DNA of 64,000 bases. Source: Aphrocallistes beatrix (lineage: Eukaryota; Porifera; Hexactinellida; Sceptrulophora; Aphrocallistidae). Made by a program: the position numbers and the translations under genes. The notes beneath the pieces are model-generated. The model was not told the DNA's origin, searched no databases, and worked only from the letters and a program-made list of their open reading frames with translations. This document shows, piece after piece, positions 33,035 through 45,906 of this stretch; positions within the stretch are counted from its first letter, which is position 1; each line of letters starts with the position of its first letter. The stretch is taken from positions 2,604,001-2,668,000 of the forward strand of contig OY725503.1 in assembly GCA_963281255.1 (NCBI GenBank), read 5' to 3'.

Positions 33035-34080
33035 TGATTGAAAAATGGTGGCTTTAAAGTCCTGTAAAATTAATCACAACAAAATAATAATAGTATCCAT
33101 GAAATATTAATGGTATCATTTCCATAGTAATGAAATGTATCAAAAATTATTCAAAACTGAAAATTCATGGCATATTTAGAATCAGCACATTTTTTTGGTC
33201 TAGAAAATGTCACCTTCATTCAAGAAGAAATTTAGTGGTTGACCAGTGTAATCTATCATATTTGTCACTTCATTGGACCGGAAGAAAGGTAAAATGACAG
33301 AAACTGTAAATTTTTATTGGTGTCTGAAAAACCCCGTTTTTTTTTGGTAAATCAGGAATAATTTTTAGTTATAAGATATCGAAAATAAAGTGGTCCTACG
33401 TTCATCGCCTAATGATATGGAACAACTCTTGAAATTTTCAAACCTCTATCTCAAACCAATTTTGACTTAACGCTAGTGACCTCGAAGTTCTATCACGTTA
33501 TATGACTACTTTCACAATCTTCGAGCATAGCTTTAATTATTAGTAGCCACTTTACTTTCAGTGTGAAAAAGGCAAATTATAAGAATATCTGCTTGCATTT
33601 TTAGAATCACTAAGGTAGTTATTTTTAATTGCATTTTTTCGCTTCCATCATTTATAATACAACCAAAATTATTTTTCACAATGACTCTATACAGTGCAAT
33701 CAATGTTTCTGCTTCTAATTTGTTTACGTAAAAGAAGTGCTAGAAAGGCAATGATCGAAGTATTTTAGCTCTCTTCTTACCAGATTTTGTATAATCGGTC
33801 ATTATGTATGCTGAACGCCGAATTTTCGTTTTTTTTACAATTTTCCCTCATAATTCACGCTAATTTTTGAAACAAAGTTTAATATAGAAAATCAGCTTCG
33901 TTAAACATTTAATTTACGACCAATTACGTGTTTCTGCAAAGTTTTAACCTTATATCTCAACCTGTTTCTTGCAGAATTTATTTTTTAGCTACTCATTATT
34001 ACTATTATGAAATATTCGAGAACTGATGTACAATTCAAATTCACTAATTCAGCAAGTAAATAATAAAAGATGCATGCCAA
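33035..34080. repeat. Repeat fragments, no gene
   Basis: About 33190-33475 matches the TTAA-family interior (TCTATCATATTTGTCACTTC and ATGATATGGAACAACTCTTG, as near 38090 and 41400-41610). The rest is unassigned AT-rich DNA. Confidence 0.4.
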
Positions 34081-35949
34081 TTACGATATATCTATATCAC
34101 AAGCAGCACAAAAATAGGGGTAATCGCCCAACGCTTCGACGTCTTTTATTCCAACACATCTCCCATGAAACCACTCGTCATATATATCGCAGCCCACCCA
34201 ATCATCTATCTTACGTTTCCGTCTGATCCGATGGGACAAGACCGATGCCAAAGCCATATTTCCCTCATTGAAGCTCGATACTGCTAGGGAGGTGCTTGCT
34301 TCGAGAGATTTTTGCCCCATGTATTTGGTCTTGGGAGAGTTATGCCAAATTATTGAGTGGAGGGACTCATTTGAATTTTGTGTCATTCCCATAGTAACAG
34401 CAGAGCACATGGAATCGGATGCAAAAGTTTGGAAAACTTCATGAGCGTGGGAAAATCTTTGGATCAGTAAGATATACGGTTGACGGATAAATGGGATGGG
34501 AATAGCATCATCTTCTTGGTTTTCAGCAAGTCCACGTTTGTAATAGCACCAAGAATGTTTTGAACGACAACTAGAGAATCGAGCTGTCCAATTCTCTCAG
34601 CTTTTGTGTATCCGATAGCTGGACATATTTTCGACTTTTTCGATGGGATCTCAGCCGCCTCCGAACATGACCCATACATTCCTCTTTCCTGACAAATTCT
34701 AGACTATTATATGGATTGTATTCGACGACCTTCTTGTAACAGGAAGAGTCTCCATCGCCAATATAAGTTGAGTAAACAAGCTTATTTTTTGAAACAGATC
34801 TATTCCAAATCTCCAGGGCTGCAGAACTTTCCATTCCTTGACTACTACCAGAGAAGTTTGCGGCACACTCTGATTTATGTGACTCCCAAAACTCAGAATA
34901 CTCCTCTGGGTTACAAGTTCTTCTTTCTTCAGGCCAAACCTAACATTTCTTACATATCCTTTGGTAAAGAACGTAGTCGAGGACTTTACCTGAGATAGAA
35001 TCAATGGCAGCTCCGAAGCCTTGATTAGAATAATGGCCCCTTCTATTCCAAGAGGCGTCATAGCTTACATCACACTTGATGGCCCTATGGATGTTGACTG
35101 CTGGGCTCCAATACTGTCTCTCACCTGGGCAGGAGAATGTGCCTTCGACCTATCTGAGACAACATTTGTGGCAGCGATCAGTTTCTCCAGAGAAAGTTTG
35201 CTAATGTTATGCCCGGGAACTGGAAGGTCCATAGTGGAGCAGAAAAGCAGGAAATCTTGCCAGCTCATAGATGTAGCGTGAACTGCTAACAAAGATCGCA
35301 TGTTGACTTCGCTTGTTCTACGCTTCATCATCTTTGGATTATTCACTGTATCTTCTGGTGTTTCTCCAATATGCACAGAATTAGAAAACTCCGCTACTAC
35401 AGAATGGCAGTCTAAGCAATGGAGATTGAAAAAGAGTGGAGGCCATCGAAATATTGAAACTTGCGAAGGCGAAGTCTACCACCGCAAGTAGATTGGGGGC
35501 ATCGTAATAGCGAAAATATCCAAATTCATTATCTCAGCTCCATGTGGAACCAACATGGATTTCAAGTGAAGTTTGGTTCCCTCTTTCAATGAGATGTTAT
35601 GTAGTAGAGGAGCTTCAGGAAATTCTACACCGTCCATAAATGTAGATGACCCTTTTGAAAGTGATAACCTCTTTGATTTGGTAGGCGTTTGGAAAATATT
35701 TCGCTTTGGTGCTGTTATCTTTCCCCATCTGTTAGGATACTTCATGTGGTAAACTCTCCTGGGTTTCGGTGTTGAAGTAGTGGAACTGGTTGGCCCAGGG
35801 CTATCTTCGACTTCAGCGAAAGTTAAAGAAGAAACAGAGGAAGTTAGCTCTGCAGTCGGTGTAGTTGGCATATCTGGAGTAGATGGTGATGAAAATATAT
35901 CATCCGAGTCAGAACTATCTTTATGGTTTGAACTCAGTCGGAATATCAA
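34081..35949 (-). pseudogene. Mutator-like transposase-domain protein with C-terminal PHD finger, decayed
   Basis: Read on the minus strand from 35949: a Ser/Thr-rich N-terminus, then MSWQDFLLFCSTMDLPVPGH and LSLEKLIAATNVVSD (35300-35170). After a frameshift come VSYDASWNRRGH and SGKVLDYVLYQRICKKC (about 35075-34950), YIGDGDSSCYKKVVEYNP (about 34770), NESLHSIIWHNSPKTKYMG (about 34370), and a PHD-like end WVGCDIYDEWFHGRCVGI then YFCAACD (34225-34085). The Asp residues in SYDASW and GDGDSS fit the Mutator-like transposase domain found in many invertebrate repeat genes. At least two frameshifts and an in-frame TAG after KKC inactivate it. No terminal repeats were found. Confidence 0.6.
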
Positions 35950-36894
35950 TTAGGGGTAGGTCTTGTGGTCTAAAATGAGAAATATCCTCTTTTTCTGATG
36001 ACATTTGCTAAGATATGGAAAATTATTTTGTTAGAAACGGCATTTTTTTCTAATTATGAATAAATATGTATATATGTTTTGAAACTAAAACATGAGCGAT
36101 CATGTCTTTCGGACTAGAATAACATCTTCGAAATTGTAAAAAATACGCAAAACATGAGTATTTAGAAGTAAATACTAAATGTTTAAGTAAAACCTAGGAC
36201 TATTACCGTATACAAGTTAATGCAAGGTTTATTTCGTAAAAGCATTGGAGAAAATTACTCCAAATTTGAGATATCAAGTGTCATGTTCAAAATATTTGCA
36301 GTATCTATGAAAGTATGATTTTTATTGGATCACTCTTGAGTCAAGAGTAAGGAATTCGATTATCATATAGACAAGAATTCTCATTCGAAATATTAGAAAT
36401 AATTTCACGTGCGTCATTTCAAAGTACAACTATAGTTTTGGACCAGAACCTTTATCATCCGATTTGGATAAAGGTGTGGTTCCAGCGTTATAGAACTCTT
36501 TGAGATATGAAGAATGAACTAAAGAGATTCAAAATCGGACAAAAATTGACTGAGTAACACTGATTTTTCTGTTATAAGTCAAAGTCTATGGGAAAATCAT
36601 GTTATACTAGTGAATGAAGCCAATTATTTTATAATCATTGAGTTATGCAATATCCTTGCTTATCCACATACTACGCTAACACGTTTTGTTTTGTTTTTAG
36701 GTTAAAATCATGATGCAACTACCACTCCCATCTAAATGTTGTTATTGCATGTTTTCATTGAAAATGTTGGGTACAATGTTTCAAATGCAATTTACATATT
36801 ATTCAACAAATTTGGGATATTTTGTTTACTTTACTAAGGGCAACCCATGGGTTCCAGGATTAGAGATACAAAAATTAATTAAGCAATAATTATA

Positions 36895-36985
36895 AAGGTA
36901 AAACTACATTAAATGTTCAAAATATTCCCCCTTATTCTGAATACAGAGTTCCAACCGCTCCAACCACTTATGAAAAGTTTAACTC
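36895..36985 (-). pseudogene. mariner-like transposase, C-terminal remnant
   Basis: The minus strand reads TFHKWLERLELCIQNKGEYF, which matches the W-x2-R...C...G-x-Y-F-E ending of mariner transposases. Only about 25 residues remain. Confidence 0.45.
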
Positions 36986-38363
36986 CTTAAATGTTTAGCG
37001 TTAATAAAAATTGAAAATTATTGGAGGTTTTTAACTCATTTACCAATTAGTTTTTAACTTATTTAATATTTTTTTAATAATATGGACCTTAACATTGTTT
37101 TGGCACCTTTGGAGATCATATAACACATAGATTTAAAAGAATGGGCAAATAAAATCCAAACAAAATAGCTCTATAAGGGAGTTATTTATATAATGCTCGG
37201 GAAATATATAGGTTCCTCGAACATTCCTTTGGCAAAAAATAAATAATTCTCGACTTATCATTGATTTAATTGTAATACAAATTCAATGGAGAACTTTGAA
37301 TCTATTAGAAAATGGCGAATCTGATCATTAAATATGTGTCTAAATTTAGCTATTCTGCTAAATAATGATTGCAAATGTCGTTAATAATGTGTACAGAAAA
37401 ATTGGAGAACTTTTGATAATTATTTTGAAAGTTCTGGCCTTTGATATCGCAGATTCGGTCAAAACCCCCCATTTAGGCTCCAAAAAGAGATATCTCCCTA
37501 TCTCTGTAAATATAAGTCCAAATTCTTAGTTCTCACTTCCTAATATACTTTTTATGAGTGTACATATATGATTCTTTGATAATAATTGCACTACACCCTA
37601 TGGAATGTTAAGTTTTAGATTTTTGTCATATGATGACGTAGCATTTTTCGAAAATCCTAACTTCGAAACTAAAAGTCGTAGACTTTCGCTCTAACTTCCT
37701 AATATACTTTTGGAAGCTTTTTATTCATTCTAAACTGATAGATTATACTTCGCAGTGCCAGGAATATGAATTACTATTTACAATTATCTTAAAATATTCG
37801 GAGTTAGGGGCCTCAAGGAAATTTGTGGATTTTCAGGGTACTTTTGCTATTTTTTGTAAATATTTGGTTCTAGTATACCTAAATCAGCAGTATGAATGCG
37901 AATAAATGTCTGTGAATGCTTTTGTTCATTATTATTAATTCATTTTACATTCTTCTTAAACACCTAAACTTAAAATCTCTATATCTCGGGACTTTAAAAT
38001 TTAAAAATTGACCGTCTTTACAGAATTATTTCTCAAATTTGGTTTGAGATAGAAGTTTGAAAATTTCAAGAGTTGTTCCATATCATTAGGCGATGAACGT
38101 AGAACCACCATTTTTTTGAGATATTCTAAATCGGTGATTTTATTCCTGATTTCTCCAAAAAAACTGACATTTTTGGCCCTTTTTTTTCGGATACCGATAA
38201 AATTTACAAATTTTATCATTTTAACTATCTTCTGGTCCTATGAAGTTGCAAATATGGTAGAGTATCTATGATTCGATTTGGAAGCATTTGATTCCTTGGT
38301 GTGTCCTAAACATTTCCTTGAATGCCCAAATTTCTACCATTAATAACCCGCGGTTGGCTAGGA

Positions 38364-38424
38364 ATGTTGAAAGTGAAAATGAAAGTACATTGAAAGTGAA
38401 CTGAAAGTGAAAATGAAAGTGGGG
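38364..38424. repeat. Short GAAAGTG repeat
   Basis: Interspersed copies of TGAAAGTGAAAATGAAAGT and TGAAAGTGAAC over about 60 bp. Confidence 0.6.
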
Positions 38425-38666
38425 TTTTCTCTATTTATACTTTTGAGACGTAGCCAGGCGAGGGTTAAGATGTGCTAGCGGAAAACGAAAAAAACAGACT
38501 TTGAGACACTGTATCTCAAAAACTAGAAATGAGAATTAGAAACGGTTTGGAATGTGCCAGTATTTCTTGATGGAGATACCTCCACACGCTTACCATCTCT
38601 TATTGCTCTACTTTCATCGTATGCTGTAAGCCAAATCATATGTTTTTTCGAGGGCGGTATCCTTAA

Positions 38667-39308
38667 TCACCAAGAATATCAAATTCAAACAAAAGGTCCC
38701 TCAGCTCGTAGGTAATGGTGGCATGACTAATTTCGTTTTAAGTGTAATATTACGAATAGGCCATGGGCCTGGCCACATTTTACATTTGTTCGGTCGACCT
38801 CGTTGCGAATATTCACTTTTTAATAATCTCATATGGCAATTACCATGATTGGATCTAAATTAACTAGAGATATAGGTTAATTATGTAAATGACTGATGCT
38901 GTAATCATAAAATGCCTTCCCCAACAACTGGGAGAACGACTTAACGAAGTTCCTTAATTTAGATAAACTAAAATTAGTGAGATTGTTAAACATTCTTATT
39001 CTTATGCATTTCATTCATATTTTAAAATATTTCTAGAATATTTGGGTAATTAAAGGGTTTGGTGAAATCATTGGTATGTACAATTGAGAGTAAAATTCTA
39101 TTGTAAAGATGTTTGGAATGCATATTCAAAGTGTATGCTTTTTATTGTACTCTTACGTATACGACCCTGAATATTCCTTATTAAGAATTAGATTTTATCT
39201 GTCTTAGTACCAACTATTATGAACTTGACAAGATGGCTCTTTCAATTTAATTTAGAATTCGTTATATGTACATATACTATACATATATACATATTTACAT
39301 ACAGCCCA
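38667..39308. other. AT-rich interval without recognised gene
   Basis: No domain-bearing frame or repeat terminus was recognised between the K2 repeat and Merlin copy A. Confidence 0.35.
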
Positions 39309-40129
39309 GGAAACTTTATAATTGATGACATAATATTACTCGCACATGACACTATTGAGAATATTATTGCTTGGATGAGAAGCCATGGGTTATTGGCACA
39401 TAGAATGAGGTGTAGATGTGGTGATGAGATGTATCAAACAAAGTCGACTCATTATCAAGAGGGCTATTAATGGAGATGTAGGTAGATGTTCGCCCAGACA
39501 AGGATCCTTCTTCACGCCATCACGTCTCACACTTCTATCGTTGTTGAAGTTTCTATACTACTGGAGTGAAGAGATACAGTCACACGATTTCATAGAGAAA
39601 CACTTGGGATGGAGTCCGAATACTGTTGTAGATTGGAAGAACTTTCTCAGGGACATTTGTGTGGAAGAGACTTGTTAATCCAGAGCCTATCGGCGGAGTA
39701 GGTACCATAGTTGAGATTGATGAATCCAAGTTTGGAAAACGCAAGTACAATAAAAGAAGACTATTAACTGGACAGTGGGTATTTGGTATGGTCGAGAGGG
39801 ATACAGATAAAATGGTGATGGTTACTGTACCGGATCGTTCAACTGCTACGCTACTACCTATTATCCAAACATTCGTTTTACCTGGGACAACTATATAGTC
39901 TGATGAATGGGCATCTTACAACATTTTAGCGCACACGGGTTATCATCTCTAGACAGTGAATCATTCAGAAAATTGGGGAGGAGCTAAACGAAAGCTGAGG
40001 AGATCACAGACCACTAACCCTGACCCACTTGAAACGTACATTGTAGAAGTATGCTGGAGGAGGAGACACAAGAAGGAAATTTTTGAAACCATAATTTCGG
40101 CTATCAGAAGGCTATACCCTGTTGTTTAA
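39309..40129 (+). pseudogene. Merlin (ISXO2/IS1016-like) transposase, copy A
   Basis: Reads NIIAWMRSHGLLAHRMRCRC (zinc-ribbon start), then after a frameshift LLSLLKFLYYWSEEIQSHDF, then after another VGTIVEIDESKFGKRKYNKR and TGQWVFGMVERDTDKMVMV. A stop (TAG) follows PGTTI, then [16 protein letters not shown] and [17 protein letters not shown], ending IISAIRRLYPVV-stop. Asp in EIDESKF and in SDEWASY are the first two catalytic acids. Compared with copy B about 50 bp are missing between NHSE and WGGAK, removing the segment KIEGSWGG that should hold the third. Inactive. Terminal repeats were not identified. Confidence 0.75.
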
Positions 40130-40396
40130 AAGGGAAACTTTATATATTTTCATAATCTAGAAAACTTTCATTTTATTTAACTTTTACAATAAAATGTGAG
40201 CCGTATGACGATACAGTACCATTCTCAGCAAATTTAAAAGGAAAAATAAACATATATCCTTTTCTCAAAAAGTTTTCTTACTTTAATTTAGGTGGGATTT
40301 CACTATTTCAGGTCTTTAAATTATATATAAACAGTTGCACTACATTATACTGAACAATTTCGCTATTCTTTATCAACAACATATATTTGCTGTTAA

Positions 40397-41117
40397 GGAT
40401 ACCGCCCTCGAAAAACATCGCCTGACATAAAAAAAAATGGTGAAATTTTTTATTGTTAATTCCATCGGATTAGTGAGTAGTCTACCATCTAATCGTACTT
40501 GTTGGACGGTATTTATTTTGATATTCTAGAAATGAGCACCTAAAACTCAGTAGTACTAAAAATCGGATAGTTATTCGTGGTTTTGCAGCGCAATCATCAA
40601 TTATTTTCCAGCTTATCTGATATTTTTTCAATTATATGAACCTCAAAATGGTTTTGGCCCATTTAAATATTATAAAACAGATGAATTTAGAAAAAGAGGC
40701 ACTTAAAATCCAATCAAAAATATCTTTATGAGGGACTTCATTTCAAAAATGCTCGGGAAATGTCCGTTGTGATATTAGCTATTGTGTATAGAAAAGAATT
40801 CTGAACATTTTAAAAAAAGATTTGTTCAGATCCGACCATTAGTTCGTAAGTTATAGTATATTGTAGGTAAAGTTCGGACATCAAACCTCTCTATGGCCCC
40901 GAAAGTGCTCGATGTCAATGCTTAAAAACTATTGATGATATGTAATCTATTATAATCTTAAATGAAAGGATATATATGATAATATATAGGTTCCTCAAAC
41001 ATCTCTTTATAAGTTTTATAAGTATATAATTATAAGTATATAAGGATTTTTCATATAATTATAAGTTTTATAAGTATATAATTATAAGTATATAAGGATT
41101 TTTCACGGGCGGTATCC
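40397..41117. mobile_element. TTAA-flanked element K3a, 721 bp
   Basis: Begins GGATACCGCCCTCGAAAAAC after TTAA (40393-40396). Ends CACGGGCGGTATCC before TTAA (41118-41121). Its first ~610 bp are the inverted counterpart of 42430-42966. A 52-bp tandem duplication lies at 41009-41104. TTAA targets suggest piggyBac or Kolobok mobilisation. No ORF. Confidence 0.6.
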
Positions 41118-41146
41118 TTAAGGATACCGCCCGTGAAAAATCCTTA
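41093..41146. other. Perfect 54-bp palindrome at a shared TTAA
   Basis: Two 27-bp halves are exact reverse complements with no spacer. The centre is TTAA (41118-41121), flanked by GGTATCC on the left and GGATACC on the right. Confidence 0.95.
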
Positions 41147-42966
41147 GGTTTGGCTTACAGCATATATCAAGAATAGAGATATATAAGATGTTAAGCGTGG
41201 GCAGGTAGTGCAATTAAAAAATATTGAGACATGCCAAACAGTTTTTGGTTCGCATTTCTAGTTTTTGAGTTACAGCGTCTCAAAGTCGGTTTTTTTCCGT
41301 TCTTCCCTAGCACATCTTAATGGTAAGCCCTCCTCCACTCTGTGATTTTTTTAAAGCACATGTTTGGATCAAATGCTTCGAAAATTTATTCATAGATAGT
41401 CTATCATATTTGTCACTTCATAGGACCAGAAGAAAGTTAAAATTAGAAAAATTGTAAATTTTATCGGTGTCCGAATAAAAAGGGCCAAAAAACGGCGAAA
41501 AAAGCCCGATTTTCTTTGGAAATCAGCAATAAAAACACAAATTTATAAGATATCGAAAATCGAGTGGTCCTACGCTCTTCACCTAATGATATTGAACAAC
41601 TGAAATTTTCTTACCTCTATCTCAATGCAATTTTGAGTTAAAACTTTTGAAAGACGGTCAATTTTGGAATTTTAAAGTCCCGAGATATAGGGATTTGAAG
41701 TTTTGATGTTAAGAACGATGTAAAATGAGCTATTAACGAAAAATAAAAGCATCAATGGACATTTAATCGCATGTATACTAATGAATTAGATGTATTCCAA
41801 CAGATTTTGGTGAAAATAGCAAAATTAAACTGAAAATTCACAAATTAACCTTGAGGCCTCTAACCCCGAATATTTTGAACCAATTAGGGAATATAACTCA
41901 TATTCTTAGCAGTACAAAGTATAATTCATCGGTTTAGAATGAATAAAGAGCTTCTAAAAAGTATATTAGGAAGTTAGAGCGAGAGTCTACGACTTTTAGT
42001 TTTCAAGTTAGGATTTTCGAAAAATGCTACGCCATCACGTGATAAAAATTTGAAACTTAGCATTCCATTCCATGTAGTACACTTATTATTTATAGAATCA
42101 GATAGATACCGTCTTGAAAAGTATATTAGGAATTGAGAGCTAAGAATTTGGGTTTATATTTCCCGAGATATGGAGGAATCTGTTTGTGGACCATAAATGG
42201 GGGGCTTTGACCGAATTTTGAGGATAAATGCTTTGAACTTCCAAAATAATCATGTTGAGTGCTTCAAAATTTCTGTACACATTGCTAGTGACTATTGCAT
42301 TGTTTTTGAGTATAATAGCTACTTTTTGGAAATAATTTCATCACAAGATTCGCCATTTTATAATATATTCAAAGTTCTCCATAGAATTTGTATTACAATA
42401 AAATCGATGATAAGTCGAGAAATATTTACTTTTTGACAAAGAGATGTTTGAGGAACCTATAAATGATCATATATATCCTTTCATTTAAGATTTTAATAGA
42501 TTATATATCATCAACAGTTTTTAAGCATTGACATCGAGCACTTTTGGGCCATAGAGAGGTTTGATGTCCGAACTTTTACCTACAATATACTATAACTTAC
42601 GAACTAATGGAACATTTTTGAAATGAAGTCCCTCATAAAGATATTTTTGATTGGATTTTAAGTGCCTCTTTTTCTAAATTCATCTGTTTTATAATATTTA
42701 AAGTGGCCAAAACAATTTTGAGGTTCATATAATTGAAAAAATATCAGATAAGTTAGAAAATAATTGATGAATGCGCCGCAAAACCACTAATAACTATCCG
42801 ATTTTTAGTACTACTGAGCTTTAGGTGCTCATTTCTAGAATATCAGAAAAATACCGTCCAACAAGTACGATTAGATGGTAGACTACTCAATAATCCAATG
42901 GAATTAACAAAAATAATTTCCACCAATTTTTTTATTGTCAGGCGATGTTTTTCGATGGCGGTATCC
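41122..42966. mobile_element. TTAA-flanked element K3b, 1,845 bp
   Basis: Starts GGATACCGCCCGTGAAAAAT, ends CGATGGCGGTATCC, with TTAA at 41118-41121 and 42967-42970. It is the most complete copy of the family and encodes no recognisable protein. It shares interior sequence with K2 and the copy at 54-55.8 kb. Confidence 0.6.
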
Positions 42967-43313
42967 TTAAGCGCACTAGTTTACATTAGCTTTTTACTTG
43001 TTGTTAACTTGTAACTATTGACCAAGGCTGGTAGCAGCTATACTGTTTAAGTTTTGGTTATATCGTTCGTTGATTCCGAATGTAAATGTTCTTTGCGTTT
43101 CCTCAAACCATCATATCTAGTGAATATTAAATGGAAGATAATTTAACTTATGTTGCATGTACTCATCATTTGGCAAATTTTGATGCATTAATTTCTATGT
43201 ACTTATATTTAAACTTTCTCTTTTTTAAAGGTCAGCTTAATGAAGTGTTTCTTCTTTCCTTCTTGCATCTCCTCCAACATACTTCTACAATGTGCGTTTC
43301 AAGTAGGTCAGGG

Positions 43314-43692
43314 CATAGCCTACTATATATAAGGCCTAAGAGTAACTTTACCAGGGATGCGGTAGAAGATGGATGAAGAAATACATGAGCAGCCTTAACA
43401 CATTCACTTCTTAGTTCTATGCGAAAAACTTTATAATAAAAACACTTAGAAGTGCCCTTAAACGACCTCTGAAAATCACTAAATTTGACAATCATTTGAT
43501 GACTAATCTAAATTTTCACAACGGATATGGGTGCTTTGACACCATATTTATATATGCTGGTAATACATTCCTAATCTATATTGGGCTTTGTTAATGATTT
43601 AAGGCAGCTCATGTATTTCTTCAACCATCTTCTACTGCATCCCTAGTGCCAAATTCGCAAGTTACTCTGAGGCCTTATTATAGTAGGCTATG
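43314..43692. mobile_element. P-like MITE, 379 bp, in Merlin copy B
   Basis: Ends are CATAGCCTACTATATATAAG and, inverted, CATAGCCTACTATAATAAGG. A perfect 7-bp duplication GTCAGGG flanks it (43307-43313 and 43693-43699). Merlin copy A at about 40015-40035 shows the uninterrupted target. Confidence 0.75.
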
Positions 43693-43869
43693 GTCAGGGT
43701 TAGTGGTCTGTGATCTCCTCAGCTTTCGTTTAGCTCCTCCCCAACTTCCTTCAATTTTCTGAGTATGCGCTCCAGTGGTTAGATCGACAAAACTTTCTGA
43801 ATGATTCACTGTCTCGTGATGATAACCCGTGTGCGCTAAAATGTTGTAAGATGCCCATTTATCAGAGTA

Positions 43870-44761
43870 CAGGTATCCCTCGCCGTTTGCGGGGGTTACG
43901 TTCCTGAGAATTGTCGCAAATGGCAAAATCGCGAACGGCAAAACGTTAGTTCAATGAGAATAGTGGGGTTATGTTCCTAGATTATAAAAACGACTCTAGA
44001 TACTGCTTGCTAAATACGTTATTGATTCAATAGTTGAGCTGTAATACTCATACAAACACTGGTACAAGTAAAACGGTAGTAATAAATGAAGTGATAAATG
44101 AAAGAAATAGATCCCCTAGTAGCAAACCTAAGTATCATACCTAAATAGTAAAGTCTAGCCTTTAGTACTAAACCTAGATTGTAGATACGAATATGGTTAT
44201 GGACTTATGGTAGCCCATGAAACTACTGAAGAGAGTAACGAAAACCGCAAATAGTCGAGGGAACGAGCCGCGAATAGCAAAACAAGAATCAAAAAACCCT
44301 CCACAGACGGGATGGAAGTGTGCTACCATTTTACATTTTGATGACGTCATCGTCACCTTAGGATCATATGTTGACTTCTATCTATTTTCTAACTCGAGTT
44401 ATCGAACTTTGAATATTTAATGAGATGATGACGAGATAAAATTTTGATCCGTCATTGTCACCTTGGATATCGGCCCGATCAATTGGAGACTTTGATACTA
44501 TCTAGTGGACTCCATTGCCTACCTTCGATATCAATATCAAGTTTATATTATTTATACTTTGGCTAATATAGGAGAAATGGTAAAAGTGACAAAATGCTGT
44601 GTCATCATGCTGATTCAGCATAAATCAAAAATCGTATACCGAGGTGCACATTTCCATATCACTTTGCACCTCCTGTAAAAATTTCAAGACGATATCTTTT
44701 AAATTTTCCGCGAATAGTCGAAACCGCGAATGGCAAACTCGCGAACGGCGAGGGTCGCCTG
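43870..44761. mobile_element. pogo/Tigger-type MITE, 892 bp, in Merlin copy B
   Basis: Ends are CAGGTATCCCTCGCCGTTTG and, inverted, CAGGCGACCCTCGCCGTTCG. TA lies at 43868-43869 and 44762-44763. Removing it and one TA restores an open Merlin frame (GTTI-YSDKW). No transposase inside. Confidence 0.75.
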
Positions 44762-45361
44762 TATATAGTTGTCCCAGGTAAAACGAATGTTTTGATAATA
44801 GGTAGCAGCGTAGCAGTTGAATGATCCGGTACAGTAACTATCACCATTTTATCTGTATCCCTCTCGACCATACCAAATACCCACTGTCCAGTTAATAGTC
44901 TTCTTTTATTGTACTTGCGTTTTCCAAACTTGGATTCATCAATCTCAACTATGGTGCCTACTCCGCCGATAGGCTCTGGATTAACAAGTAACTCTTCCAC
45001 ACAAATGTCCCTGAGAAAGTTCTTCCAATCTACAACAGTATTCGGACTCCATCCCAAGTGTTTCTCTATGAAATCGTGTGACTGTATCTCTTCACTCCAG
45101 TAGTATAGAAACTTCAGCAACGATGGAAATGTGAGATGTAATGGCGTGAAGAAGGATCTTTGTCTGAGCGAACATCTACCTCTGCAAGGTGTACATCTCC
45201 ATTAATAGCCCTCTTGATAATGAGTAGACTTTGTTTGATACATCTCTTCACCACATCTACACCTCATTCTATGTGTCAATAACCCATGGCTTCTCATCAA
45301 GCAATAATATTCTCAATAGTGTCATGTGCGAGTAATATTATGTCATCAATTATAAAGTTTC

Positions 45362-45906
45362 CTGGGATGGTGGCGAAGGTGACTGGGATTAATATTGGAT
45401 CATTGATAGGGCTGTAATATTGTATGTTTTGAACTATTATACTATAGTAAACATCAAGCCAACCTTAGATACATTAGCACAGTTTGATATGCAAATATAT
45501 TGTGTTTGTGGTTACGTGTATCAATATTTGCGCTAACTTTTTAATACATCGTGGTTTTGAAGTACTTTTATTTGTTCGAATAAAACACACAAGTGCACAC
45601 ATAATTAATTAACTTAATTGACTCTTAGTATAAACGTAATGATTAAATTCATTGAAACATTTTGGTTGCTTAGCATGATCAAAATTTGTTTTCAAATCAC
45701 TTAATACTTGAATTACAAGCGCACTTCGCTTGTTTGCGTTGCACTGCTTTCGGACACTGTGTGTTCGCAGAGTTACCCAGTTGGCGGTTGTGGATATTAG
45801 AGAAACAATACATCGCATTATTGTTCTCTACTAAGTATGCTGAATTGTCTTTTGTCTGCAGTTACTTGAATGAAATCAGAACTGTAGCAGAAAATTTAGG
45901 TTCGTG
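45362..45906. other. Spacer with a truncated Helitron-like end
   Basis: At 45716-45790 on the minus strand is the GC-rich 3' tail of the Helitron-like family (rc of CAAGCGCACTTCGC), followed by host T. Its hairpin carries changed pairs (GGACAC TGT GTGTTC). The remainder is unassigned. Confidence 0.5.

Larger units (their letters stand above)
36430..38662 (-). repeat. TTAA-flanked repeat family, copy K2
   Basis: The right end GGCGGTATCC (38653-38662) abuts TTAA (38663-38666). The interior matches copies at 40.4-43.0 and 53.9-55.8 kb; 36430-36740 is the reverse complement of about 54020-54345. The left end is not resolved. It contains a mariner remnant (36895-36985). Confidence 0.5.
43232..45361 (-). 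pseudogene. Merlin (ISXO2/IS1016-like) transposase, copy B, interrupted twice
   Basis: Minus-strand order: MRSHGLLAHRMRCRCGDEM and WRCTPCRGRCSLRQRSFF (zinc ribbon, about 45300-45140), LKFLYYWSEEIQSHDFIEKH, TIVEIDESKFGKRKYNKR (about 44950), TATLLPIIKTFVLPGTTI. A pogo-like MITE (43870-44761) interrupts here. The frame then resumes [38 protein letters not shown] and TTNPD. A P-like MITE (43314-43692) interrupts next, and the end is LLETHIVEVCWRRCKKER. All three catalytic acids are present (EIDES, SDKWA, KIEGS). Without the two insertions it is better preserved than copy A. It is in inverted orientation relative to copy A, about 4 kb away. Confidence 0.75.
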
